A stretch of DNA of 64,000 nucleotides from Ustilaginoidea virens (lineage: Eukaryota > Ascomycota > Sordariomycetes > Hypocreales > Clavicipitaceae): assembly GCF_000687475.1 (NCBI RefSeq), contig NC_057322.1, positions 806,001 through 870,000 of the forward strand, given 5' to 3'. Shown here piece after piece: positions 33,064-43,072 of this stretch; the stretch's first letter is position 1; the number at the start of each line of letters is the position of its first letter. The notes under the pieces are model-generated. The model ran no database searches. It saw only the letters and a list, made by a program, of their open reading frames with translations, and was not told the DNA's origin. The position numbers were made by a program, and so were the translations under genes.

Positions 33064-35202
33064 ATGGCCTGGGAACACCTCGACATCACCAAGCCGCACT
33101 TGGTGTACATCATCCTCGGCGGCTTCACCTCCCTCTTCATGCTTTGCTCCTCCTTCATCAAGGAGCGCATGTACATTGGCGAAGCCACCGTTGCCACCCT
33201 GTGCGGCGTCATCTTCGGCCCTCACGCCGCCAACCTGATTGATCCCAACTCGTGGGGCAACGCCGACATTGTCACCGTCGAGTTTTCCCGCATCGTCCTC
33301 GTCGTCCAGTGCTTCGCCGTCGGCGTCGAGCTGCCCAAGTACTACATGGAGAAGCACTGGAAGTCGGTCGTCTTCCTCCTGGTCCCCGTCATGACCTTTG
33401 GCTGGCTCGTCACCAGCCTGCTCGTCTGGTGGATGATCCCGGCCCTCGACTGGCTCGAGTCCCTCGTCGTCGCCGCCTGCGTCACCGCCACCGACCCCGT
33501 CCTCGCCTCCTCCGTCGTCGGCAAGGGCAAGTTCGCCAAGCGCGTGCCCAAGCACCTGCGCGACCTGCTCTCCGCCGAATCGGGTTGCAACGACGGCATG
33601 GCCTTTCCCTTCATCTACCTGTCGCTCTATCTCATCCAGTACCAGCGCAGCGCCAGGGAGGTCAGCTTCCACTTCATCGTCTACGTCGTGCTGTACGAGT
33701 GCATCTTCGGCGCCGTCTACGGCTTCCTCCTCGGCTACGTTGCCCGCCACGGCATCCGCTTCGCCGAGTCGCGGGACCTGATTGACCGCGAGAGCTTCCT
33801 CGTCTTCTACTTTGTCGTCGCCCTCTTCTGCGCCGGCTCCGGCAGCATCCTGGGCCTCGACGATCTCTTGGTGGGCTTCGCCGCCGGCGTCGGCTTCTCC
33901 AACGACGGCTGGTTCGGCATGAAGACGGAGGAGTCGCACGTCTCCAACGTCATCGACCTGCTGCTCAACCTGACCTACTTTGTCTATTTCGGCACCATCA
34001 TCCCCTGGGAGCAGTACAACGACGGCGTCTTCGGCATGGTGGCCTGGCGTCTCGTCGTCATTGCCGTCTTCGTCCTGCTCTTCAGGCGCATCCCCGTCAT
34101 GCTGGCCCTCAAGCCCTTCATACCGGACGTCAAGAACTGGAGAGAGGCGCTGTTTGCCGGCCATTTCGGCCCCATTGGCGTCGGCGCCATCTTTGTCGCC
34201 ATGCTCGCCAGGGCCGAGCTGGAGCACTCCGAGCCCGTGCCCCTCGGGGAGATTCCTCCTCCGGATTCCCCCCACTACAAGCTCATCTACCTGGTGTGGC
34301 CCATTGTGACGTTTCTCGTCATATCGTCCATCCTCATCCACGGATCGTCCATCGCCGTCTTCACCCTCGGCAAGCGCATCAACACCCTGACCCTGACCAT
34401 GTCGTACACGGCAGCCCCCGAGGACGGGCCGTCGTGGATGAATCGGCTGCCCAGGATCTCGTCCCAGTCCAGGTCCATGGCCAAGACCATGTCGGAGGCG
34501 TCGTTTGACGACCTCAAGGAGCCGCCGTCCTTGCCGGCGGGCACCCTGGCACCTCCCACCGGCTTCCTGCGACGACAGAGGGACGAGGACGGCCACGGCC
34601 ACCACAGCCGCCCCGGGAGCCGCGCCTCTTCTCTCGTTTCCAAGAAGCGGAGGCACAAGAAATGGGACGACGGAATCGGACCCGGCGGACCCATCAGTCA
34701 GTCTGCCATCTTCCCCAACCGGTCTCCTCAACCAGAGACGTCGACCTCGCCGTCGCCGCCCACCGGGGAGCCGGATTCCACGACTCTGGCCAGCGACGAG
34801 CCCCGGGAGAAGCAGGATGCAGAGGCGGAAAAACAGGCGTGCCAGCCGACAAGTCGCGCGCCCCACGTCAACGTGTACGATGAGGGCCATCGGCTGGTCT
34901 TTGAAAACGACGACGGCGACGTCATTGACATCCAGCCGAGTCCGGAAGAGGACCAAGACACCAAGCCGCCAGGGGCGCAGGACGAGGCCAGAGCGGATGC
35001 GGCGAGACCGGGAGCTGAGCGCTGGGGGCTGGGAGGCCTGCGTCGTAAAGTGAGCGAGTATTACACGTCGGAAATGGCCAAACGAAAGGACAAGGGCAAG
35101 AGCGAACGACGGCACGAGCCAGCCCGGGCCTACCAGTTTGGCAACGCGGTACGTTTCCTTTCCCCTTTGCTTTTTCCATCCGCCTCCTTGCCACTTGTTA
35201 TT

Positions 35203-35236
<34 letters not shown>

Positions 35237-35551
35237 CCTACTGGTCTTGTTGAGGAGTAGCAGTTCTTCTGACGCTTTGTTTCTTTGTTGTCTCGCAGAT
35301 TATCGTTGAAGACGAGGATGGAGAAGTCGTCAAGACGTATGAGCTTCCGTCGTCGAAATCCGACAACCAGGGAAGCCATCTGGTTGGCACCGGCCTGAAA
35401 TACCTGGGACTAGGTTCACGTCGACACGAGGACAAGGATGCAGCGGCAGCGGCCGAAGAGGGCCAAGCCGGGCCAAAAGCGTCGTTCAGGGCTGGCTGGG
35501 CTGGCTTTGGCCAACGCGGCGAGGCCGGCAGACGAAAGCAAGCCGCTCAGA

Positions 35552-35588
<37 letters not shown>

Positions 35589-36258
35589 GCCGCCGCCGCA
35601 GAAGAAGAAACCAGACGGCGTCGATGACGGCGACGACCAAAAGATTAGATTCACCATTGGCGGGGTAGGCAGGCGCATGACAAAGGACGACTTCATCCGC
35701 GAAATGCAGAAGCTGGATGCTGGCACCCGCAACCAGGTGGTCGACCGCTCCAGCGCCTCGACCGCCATCAAGTCGGTGGCCAAGAAAGAGCCGCCGCCCG
35801 ACCCCCAGTCGACCAAGACGCCGCAGGGCCAGGCCCGGGCCGTCGCTGCCGCCGTTCGCGAGCTGCATGTAGGAAGCGACAGCAGCAGCAACGGCCAAGG
35901 CAGCGCTTCAGGCGGCAAGAGCTCGGGCTCGGGCTCGGCGTCGCCCCTGCGCCAGCCGGAGCAGCCTGCCGAACCCCCCCGCGGCAGACGCGACCGTTCG
36001 TCGTCGTCGGACCAGGAACCGGCGGAAACGGCCGTGGAACGCCGACGGCGCCTGGCCGCCTTGGCAGGTCAAGCCGAGGGCAGACTCAACAACGACGACA
36101 CGGGCGAGACGCCGGCCGAGCGACGTCGACGCCAGGCCGCCCTGGGCATCGGCAGCCTCGCCGCCGAGCAGGACAGCGACACGGAAGATGAGGGAATGGA
36201 GAGAGTCCCGCCAGCCAGGCGCGGCATCCGATTCGCAGAGCCCCAGAGAAAGTGGTGA
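33064..36258 (+). CDS. plasma-membrane Na+(K+)/H+ antiporter, NHA1/Sod2 type
   Basis: Exons 33064-35148 and 35299-36258 with a 150-nt intron (GTACGT...CGCAG) give 1,014 aa. Residues 1-460 form a CPA1-type antiporter core of about 12 helices starting ITKPHLVYIILGG. Visible conserved elements are TATDPVLASSVVGKG (D144-P145), the ESGCNDG motif (residues 172-178) that carries the ion-binding Asp, and FGPIGVGAIF. The fungal NHA1 tail signature (HLVFENDDGDVI-like, here HRLVFENDDGDVI) follows in a 550-residue cytosolic tail with a Gln run (about 12) and acidic/basic patches. These antiporters export Na+, K+ or Li+ in exchange for protons for salt and pH tolerance. The intron lies in the tail and contains a 31-nt T tract. 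The ATG at 33064 is preferred over an in-frame non-ATG start at 33040. Confidence 0.95.
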
Positions 36259-36816
36259 TGGTGAAGAGGCGGAGAAGCATTTACGAGGCGGCACGTGTTT
36301 TGGAGATTTTTTTTTTGGATTTTGTTTTTGTGAAGCATAGTTTGGGTTGCATCAGAGCGATGAGGAGAAGCTCTCCAGGTGTTGGGTTCTGGTCCCTTTG
36401 AGGGCTTTCCTTGCAGGTACTATTATCGGGCGGGCGGACTGTTACACGGGGGCAAAAGTAGACGTGTTTGTTGAGCGACTCCTTGTTGCTTTGTAGAGGG
36501 CATGTGAATGCGAGTAATACCAATCGTACCGACTTGTGTTGACCTTGACGTGGTATACCAGGGTGCGTCGGCGCGTCTTGGTGCAGGTTGCACGACAAGT
36601 TGCACGACAAGTTGCACGACAACACTGGCTCTGACCGCCTCCATTAGCCCGGCGGGCCAAGAAACGATTTCTTTTCAATTCTTTTTATCATGTACGAAGT
36701 ACAACGCGAATCTCCGCAATGGGATTCAGGTCCATCACGTGAGAGGCATTTCCTCTCGACGTCCGGCTGATAAAGCCCAAGGACCTTTGTCGCCGGACGT
36801 CGCTGAGCCCCCATTT

Positions 36817-36851
<35 letters not shown>

Positions 36852-37151
36852 CACACCGCGACGACAACATCCTCCTCCAGAAAAATGGAACAGCGTCTGC
36901 TGGAAACGGCATCGAAGGGGAGCTCCGCTCGCGACAACGGGGATGGCTGTCCCTCGAGCGGCTCAAGAGCTGGTAACAGGGCGTTCCTTTTGCCCGGACC
37001 AAAGGGCAGCCTCCCCCCCCTCCCCCGGGTTTCGTCCCCCGTCTGAGAGCGGCTTGGAGGGTGCCGAGGACACGCACGGGCGGGGTAGACGGCGACGCGC
37101 GGAGGGGAAAAATAAAAAAAAAAAAATGCACCTCGGCCTCGGCCGACATGT
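36259..37151. other. intergenic region between convergent genes
   Basis: Contains a triplicated TTGCACGACAAG decamer-like repeat at about 36589-36622 and a CT dinucleotide run at 36819-36849. No gene was recognised. Confidence 0.65.
36819..36849. repeat. CT dinucleotide microsatellite
   Basis: About 15 CT units, non-coding. Confidence 0.9.
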
Positions 37152-37840
37152 TCACCTCAACCTGTAGCCCCCCAGGTGCAGAAACAGCGCGGCGACGAGC
37201 AGGCTGGCACACCCCCAGGCGAGGTCGAGCTCGACGACGGCCCACAGCCAGAGGCACCCCAGCGGCGGGGCCTGCTTCATGGTCGCCAGGTAGCCGTACG
37301 TGTTGGAGATGTGGATGAGGTAGCAGCCGGCCGCGACGCTGGCGGCGAAGAAGAGCGCGAGCCGCAGCCGGCGCTGGTGGCGGGCTGCCACGCCGGGCAC
37401 CAGGACGTCGGCCGGCTCGCGCGCGTGCAGGAAGTAGAAGAGGAAGAGGAAGACTACGGAGAGAGAGAGAGACACGTCAGCCGCGCGTCGTTTGCGCCGG
37501 GGGGCCGCGTCGGCCGGGTACCTGACCAGGCGCGGGCGGCGCGAGCCCACACGGCCGCCCAGTGGATTTCCCGGCCGTACTGGTGCTGCACCAAGACGTC
37601 AAAGGTGAAGTGGAGCATGGCGATGGAGGCGGTCCACAGGGAGGCCTCGAGGATGCGCTCGGCGCGGCGGGGCGTCCCGCGCGGGTGCGTCTCGCGCGCG
37701 AGCTGGGCCTGGCGCGCGGCGGCCTGCTCGAACAGGTTGCGCTGGTGGGCGAGCCCGAGGAGGGTCGGGTCGGGGGGGGCGGAGCGGTCGGGCTGGCGCA
37801 GCGGGATGCTGGCGATGGTCTGCTTGCGGGTGGAGGGCAT
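37152..37840 (-). CDS. conserved fungal multi-pass membrane protein (DUF7719-like)
   Basis: Exons 37840-37522 and 37453-37152 with a 68-nt intron (GTACCC donor, CTGAC branch, GTAG acceptor) give 206 aa. The join gives ARAWS-VFLFLFYF. The N-terminus is polar (MPSTRKQTIASIPLRQPDRS), followed by four likely helices (ASIAMLHFTFDVLV, VFLFLFYFLHA, ALFFAASVAAGCYLI, GCLWLWAVVELDLAWG). SNTYGYLATMKQAPPLGC is a strongly conserved-looking block in fungal homologues, which I believe carry the label DUF7719 (from memory, to be confirmed). No function is known. It is divergently paired with the PIG-L gene across a 348-bp intergenic region. Confidence 0.82.
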
Positions 37841-38188
37841 GGCGGGCGGCGGGAGATGACGGCTGGCGATGACGGTGGTGATGGTGGTGACGGTGGTGAC
37901 GGTGGTGATGGTGGTGATGGTGGTGATGGTGGTGATGGTGGCGATGGTGATGTCGACGGTGCTTACTAAGCGGCGGGTGGTGTCCAGCCCCTGGATCGTC
38001 TCAGCGCCTTCTCCAGGACGGATACAGAGGGGCAGGGGTCCAAGCCCCGGCAGCTGGCCGACAAGTGGCGCCTGAGCCGACGGCTGCCCTCGACCTCGAC
38101 CTCGACCTCCACCATCACCATCACCATCACCGCTGCTTGCTGCTTGCTGCTTCTTCACCCCCCCTCGCATACAAACGTCCAGCCCGCC
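37841..38188. promoter_or_regulatory. short bidirectional promoter region
   Basis: 348 bp between two divergent start codons. It holds a GGTGATGGT/GGTGACGGT array at about 37867-37958 and CTCGAC then CATCAC runs at about 38089-38131. Promoter function is inferred from gene orientation; no specific factor site was identified. Confidence 0.6.
37867..37958. repeat. GGTGATGGT-type 9-bp tandem repeat in a bidirectional promoter
   Basis: About nine GGTGATGGT or GGTGACGGT units between the divergent membrane-protein and GPI12 genes. Confidence 0.85.
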
Positions 38189-39320
38189 ATGCTTCCCGCC
38201 TTGGGCCTCCTGGCGGCCTTGGCGGTGGTCATCCCCGCCCTGTACACGTACGCCGTCCGCGCCGCGCAGACCCGGCTGCCGGCCCTGCGCAACAAGCGCA
38301 TCTGCCTGCTCATCGCCCACCCCGACGACGAGGCCATGTTCTTCGCCCCGACGGTGCTGGCCCTCACCCGCCCGGCGACCGGGAACCACGTCAAGATCCT
38401 GTGCCTGAGCTCCGGTAACTGCCCATCCGCGAGGTTTCGTCCTTGCTGGCCCGCCCAAACCCCCCCCCCCTGGCTAACGGGCTTGCTTGCCGCAGGCGAC
38501 GCCGACGGCCTCGGCGAGGTGCGCAAGAAGGAGCTCGTCAAGAGCGGCCTGCATCTGGGCCTGCGAGACGCCGACGACGTCTTTATCGTCGACAACCCGT
38601 ACGTTGGGCACATTGCCTCCAAAAACCCCCATTTCCTTTTTCTGTCTGCTAGAGGGGGGGAACAAAGAAAGAAAGAAAGAAAGAAAGAAAAACCACGCCA
38701 GCCCGCTCACGCTTTTGCCGTTTTTGCCGCCGCCGCCGCCGCCGCCTAGTGCCGACTTCCCCGACTCCATGACCCAGGCGTGGGACGAGGGCAAAATCTC
38801 GGACCTCCTGCGCAGCGCCTTTGCGCCGCAGCTCGGCCGGCCGGCCGGCGACGCGGCGGCCCCCCCCTCGGCCAGCATCGACGTCCTCGTCACCTTTGAC
38901 GCCGCCGGCGTCTCGGCGCACCCCAACCACGTCGCCCTGTACCACGGCGCCCGGGCCTTTGTCCGCGCCCTCGCGCGCCGCCGCGCCTGCCCCCTCGCCC
39001 TCTACACCCTCACCTCGGTCGGCCTGCTGCGCAAGTACGCGGGCCTGCTGGACGTCTTTGCCACCCTGGGCGCGTGGGCCGCCGCCGCCGCCGCCGCCGC
39101 CGTCCAGCCGCAGCACCCGCTCGACGCCGCCCACCCGCCGCGCCTGGTCCTGATGAACCGCCTGGTCGACCGGCCGGGCCTGCCGGGCCTGCCGACCGCC
39201 TGGCGCGCCATGACCCGCGCGCACACGAGCCAGATGGTGTGGTTCCGCTACCTGTGGATCGGGCTGAGCCGCTACATGCTCATCAACGACTTGCGGCTGG
39301 AAAACGTCGACGGCCAATGA
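38189..39320 (+). CDS. GPI12: N-acetylglucosaminyl-phosphatidylinositol de-N-acetylase (GPI12/PIG-L)
   Basis: Three exons, 38189-38414, 38496-38598 and 38750-39320, give 299 aa; introns are 81 and 151 nt. Joins read CLSSG-DADGLGEVRKKEL and IVDNP-ADFPDSMTQ, both typical of the family. An N-terminal membrane anchor (ALGLLAALAVVIPALYTYAV) precedes the catalytic motif AHPDDEAMFF and the second histidine motif SAHPNHVALYHG. The enzyme removes acetyl from GlcNAc-PI, the second step of GPI-anchor synthesis, on the cytosolic ER face. The C-terminal SQMVWFRYLWIGLSRYM block is also typical. An Ala run in exon 3 (encoded about 39076-39101) is a local expansion. Confidence 0.94.
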
Positions 39321-40373
39321 CGCGCGCGGCCTGTGCGGCGGCGGCGGCGGCGGCGGCGGCGACTCGCACATCGCGGGTGTTTCCTACTCGATTGCGGCGA
39401 AAGCGGAGAGCCGCGTCAGCGCAACACGAGCCCATCCATCGCGGGGGGTTGCCTCTTGCCCTCTCCTGTCCAACGCGCGTGGTTCCGCCGACAGTAAAGT
39501 GGGCAGCGGTGACTCCTCTCGGCGAAGCGCTCGCTGGGGCGCCGCCCGTCGCGATCGGGTGCTCATCTCATCCCCGGCGGGCCGAGACGTGGGCGCGCCT
39601 CGCCGTTGTCGACAACCCGGGCGTCGGGAGGCACCGTGGCGGGGTGGCTAGGTGGCTAGGTGCCGCGTCTGCACGCCAGGTCTTGCGTGTCGTGGCCTGC
39701 CGTCGAGTCAGTGGCCAGATCTGTAAACGACTGCCGGTTGCGTCGGGGATTGTGTTCAGCTGCCAGACCTGCAATGACTGTCGGATGAGCCAGGTGTTTG
39801 CGTTGTCGCCAGGTCTGTAAAGGACTGCCGGTTGAACCAGGTACCGCGCCTGTTTTCTGGCCGGCTCTTTGTAAACAACTACCGGCCGGGATGCGGTGCC
39901 GCGGCTATTCCCGCCAGATCGTGTAAACAAGTGCCAAAGCAAACGGCGCCGCGTCTATTTCTTTGCCAGCCTCTACATGAACCCATTGCCAGTGGGCACC
40001 AGCACCGCGGCTATTCTCGCCAGATGTCGCAAGTAACCACCCGTTCGAGCCAGTCCAGTCCCGCGTCCATCGTTCCGGGCACAGCCAGCCAGCCAGCCAT
40101 GCCTTTCGGCATCTGCCCGTGTCGGGCCACGCCCCCCTTCCCAGCCGCCAGATCTTGCGCAGCCCTCGCTGCACGCTCCTGAGCAACAGGCATGGAATCG
40201 TACGCCCCAACGCCCACGATGCAGCTAGCCAGTTGATTTCCCGGAAAAACAAAAACAAAAACAAACACACAAACAAACAAAAAAATAAATGCATACATAC
40301 ATACATACATATATAAATAAAACGACCGCCAACACCACCAACGGCGACGAAAATAGTAAAAGAGGCAAAAACC
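39321..40373. other. intergenic region between convergent genes, holding a degenerate repeat array
   Basis: No protein gene was recognised. It contains a GGC run directly after the GPI12 stop (39338-39361), the roughly 50-bp array at 39675-40073 (listed separately) and A-rich 3' flank of the next gene (AAACAAA and CATA repeats at 40245-40320). Confidence 0.65.
39675..40073. repeat. degenerate tandem array of about 50-bp units
   Basis: Units starting GCCAG or GCCGG occur at 39675, 39713, 39761, 39808, 39860, 39913, 39965 and 40019 (spacings 38, 48, 47, 52, 53, 52, 54). The best conserved segment is GCCAGATCTGTAAACGACTG. Later units share a CCGCGGCTATTC block. No ORF spans the array. Confidence 0.75.
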
Positions 40374-41669
40374 CTAGACGCTCTTCTTCCTCACCACCGT
40401 CCTGCTCGGGCCGTCGGGTCGGTGGAAGAAGCCGCCCAAGGCGGGCAGCTGCCCCAGCGGCCGCGACAGCTTCTTCCTGCCGGGGCCGTCGGCCGGCGGC
40501 GCGGGCCCGACGCTGCTCGGGCGCGGGGGCTTGGCCGGGGGAGCGCCGCCCAGCGCGCCGGAAGCATAGTAGTGCTGGTGCTGGTGCTGCTGGTGCTGGT
40601 GCTGCTGGTGCTGGTGATGGTGGTGATGGTGCTGCTGCTGCTGCTGGCTCTGGCTCGCCCCCGGGCGCGGCGGCAGCGGCGGCGAGGCCTGCACGCCGTA
40701 CTGCCTGCGCAGGCGCTCCGTCTCGCGCTCCACGTCGGCCTCGCGCCGCCGCCGCTCCCGCTCCTCCTCGTCGCGCAGCATCTCCCGGATACGCTCCTGC
40801 TCGGCGCGGTCCCTCCTGTCGCGCTGGCGCTTCTTCTCCTCCTCCTCCTCCTCCTCCTCCCCTTCCTTCTTCTCCTCGGCGGCGGCCGCCGCTGCTGCTG
40901 CCGCCGCCGCCGGCGCGTCGGGCCTCGCGCCCAGGTAGACGTCGCGCACCGCGCCCGCGATCAGCAGCAGCACGACCTCGAGCCCCTTGCGGTCCTGCAC
41001 CTCCACGCGCGCCATGTTGGGCTCGTACAGGGTGACGGCGCACGCGCCCGCGCCCCCGCGGCCGCCATCGCGCAGCAGCGCCACCGTGATGTCGGGCTCC
41101 CTGCTCCGCCGGCCGCCGGCGCTGCGCCCCGCCATGCAGCACGTCATGTCCCTGCTGAGCCGGCCGTCGCGCTTCCAGCGGAACACGACGCGCGGCTCCA
41201 GGTCGCGCCGCAGCGGCGCCTCGTCCCGGTCGAGCTGGCTCGCCGAGGGGGGCTTGAAGCTGCGCTCGGGGACCTCAAACTCCCAGCTCTCGGACCTGCC
41301 CCAGCCGCCGGGGTGGTGGCGCACCGTGACGACGGCGTCTGGGTTGTAGAGGAGCACGTCGAACGCCTCGGGCGGGACGGCTGGTGCTGCTGGTGCTGGT
41401 GCTGGTGCTGCTGATGCTGATGCTGGTGCTGGTGCTGGCGCTGATGCTGGTGCTGGCGCTGCCGGCGAGATGAGCACCTCGGCGTACACGACGGACGGGT
41501 GGTGCGCGTCGAGCAGCCCCAGGGCGTAGGGGGTGCCGCGCGACGCCGCCCGCCGGAGGAGGTACTCGGGCGCCGGGTCGGACCCGTTGTGCGTCAGGTA
41601 CAGCAGCGCGTCGAGCGGGCTGTCCGAGCACGGCTGCACCCGAAACGTCGGCAGGTTCTCGTCGAGCAT
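40374..41669 (-). CDS. conserved ascomycete protein of unknown function with coiled-coil tail
   Basis: Single exon, 431 aa from MLDENLPTFRVQPC. The frame is open upstream to 42281, but that sequence looks like leader. The N-terminal 240 residues look like a folded beta-rich domain (AFDVLLYNPDAVVTVRH, GRSESWEFEVPERSF, RVVFRWKRDGRLSRDMTC, EPDITVALLRDG, AVTLYEPNMARVEVQDRKG). I recall these blocks as conserved across filamentous ascomycetes without a named function. Next come an Ala run, an acidic Glu run, and a highly charged segment (about residues 300-350) likely to form a coiled coil. The tail is a His/Gln repeat followed by a basic, Pro-rich end. An Ala/Pro run (encoded about 41377-41465) interrupts the N-terminal domain. 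Nothing indicates secretion. Confidence 0.8.
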   Translation of the reverse strand: MLDENLPTFRVQPCSDSPLDALLYLTHNGSDPAPEYLLRRAASRGTPYALGLLDAHHPSVVYAEVLISPAAPAPASAPAPAPASASAAPAPAPAAPAVPPEAFDVLLYNPDAVVTVRHHPGGWGRSESWEFEVPERSFKPPSASQLDRDEAPLRRDLEPRVVFRWKRDGRLSRDMTCCMAGRSAGGRRSREPDITVALLRDGGRGGAGACAVTLYEPNMARVEVQDRKGLEVVLLLIAGAVRDVYLGARPDAPAAAAAAAAAAAEEKKEGEEEEEEEEKKRQRDRRDRAEQERIREMLRDEEERERRRREADVERETERLRRQYGVQASPPLPPRPGASQSQQQQQHHHHHHQHQQHQHQQHQHQHYYASGALGGAPPAKPPRPSSVGPAPPADGPGRKKLSRPLGQLPALGGFFHRPDGPSRTVVRKKSV

Positions 41670-42529
41670 GGCCGGCGCGGGGGGGACCCGTGAGCCTGGT
41701 GCTTGGCGGGGACGCGGGGCGATAAAAGGACAAAAGGACGAAGGAAGAAGTCGTTTGGTGGGATGCTGCGTGCTCGAGCGGCAAGGGACGTCGACGAAGC
41801 CGGGCGGGATAAGTCGGTCACGGTCGGCCTTTTTGCGTCGACGACGTTGGTGTCGGCAGCGTCCGGGGGGGGCAGACATCGGGCGGGTTTTGCAAGAGAG
41901 CTGGCAAGCAAGCAAGCAAGGTGCTGCTGCGCCACCGATGACGCCGACGGGGGGGGGGGGGGGGGTGGGTCCGTCATGGCTGTGCCGGTCCGTCGTGGGG
42001 CTGTGCGCCCGCCCGCCCTGGCACTGCCCTGGCACTGCCACTGCCGACTGGCGCCGCGCGTACAAACACATATAATGCACACCAGCTGGCTGCAACATGT
42101 CAGCGCAGCACAGCATCGTGGCACTAGGACCGACCCGGGAAATTTCACGCCTCTGAACTGGAAGATGCCTTGTCGAGACGGCCCGGCGTGCCGGGAATCT
42201 CGCTCCGTGCTCCACGCCGTGTCTATATAACTCTGCCGTTGCCGACGTGTAACCCCAACCAACGCCAATCGAAAACCTCACGTCCAGATCCTAAACCAGA
42301 CCCCAAGAGCTGGGTTAACAAGAAGATAAGAAGAAGGGGAAAAAAAAAAAAAAAAAACAGACCCAAGGGTTTCCACCTTCCACCCCCCCCCCCCCCCCCC
42401 CCCCCCCCGCCGTCGTTGCCAATGCGCTACATCCCTGTATCCGCGTGAAAATGCCCGAGACAAAAAGACCTGGGTGCTCCGCATGGACCACGGCGAGTGG
42501 CATCCCCCCCACCCCTCCCCCCAACACCG
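41670..42529. other. intergenic region
   Basis: Promoter and leader of the upstream minus-strand gene, then a C tract at 42383-42408 and an A tract at 42339-42357. No gene was recognised. Confidence 0.6.
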
Positions 42530-43072
42530 TCATTGGCGGCGCGGCCGTGAGAGTGCTTCCCACCGCATGCGCATGTAGCTTCGCTCAGACACCGGCATCG
42601 TCGGCATCCCGTCGGCATGCCCCAGCGCCGCCGGCCCCCCCGTCCGCCCGACGTTCCGCCGCCTCTGCCTCTGCCGCCGCCGCCGCCGCCTCCGCCGGCC
42701 AAAGCACGGCACCCAGCAGCACAACGCGCCCCCCAGGAGGATGCCGAGAGCGACGCCCATCAGGAACCCGCGGACAATCTTCTCGCCCCTGGATCCGCTA
42801 GACACCAGCTGCAGAACGCGGTCGCCGAGGTTGAAATCGCCGAGGGCGTCGGGCGCCGTGCCCCACGACGTCAGCGTCGGCAGCGTGTACGTGGTCATGG
42901 AGTAGGTGGTGAGCACCGACGTCAGGGGCGGCTGCGTGGTCGGCGACGGCGACGGGGTCGGGGTCGTGGTCGTGATCGTGGTCGTGGTCGTGGTCCTGTT
43001 GGCGCCCGTCGGCGCGCTCATGCCCGCGCCGCTCAGGGCATCGGCGACGGCGCCGCCGGCTATGCTGGCCAT
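42530..43072 (-). CDS. small single-pass membrane protein, Thr-rich ectodomain
   Basis: Single exon, 180 aa from MASIAGGAVADALSG. A Thr/Pro-rich N-terminal half (about residues 25-75) would be O-glycosylated if exposed. A hydrophobic segment (GFLMGVALGILLGGALCCWV) follows, then a run of arginines and a basic C-terminus, which by the positive-inside rule puts the tail in the cytosol. No catalytic motif is visible. A longer upstream reading frame is Phe-rich and untranslated in appearance. Function unknown; a wall or stress-sensor-like role would be speculation. Confidence 0.65.
   Translation of the reverse strand: MASIAGGAVADALSGAGMSAPTGANRTTTTTTITTTTPTPSPSPTTQPPLTSVLTTYSMTTYTLPTLTSWGTAPDALGDFNLGDRVLQLVSSGSRGEKIVRGFLMGVALGILLGGALCCWVPCFGRRRRRRRRQRQRRRNVGRTGGPAALGHADGMPTMPVSERSYMRMRWEALSRPRRQ

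Noticed and set aside
33001..35379. 792-codon open frame antisense to the antiporter
   Set aside because: Strongly coding GC-rich DNA leaves the opposite strand open; the product has no motif while the plus strand encodes a clear NHA1.
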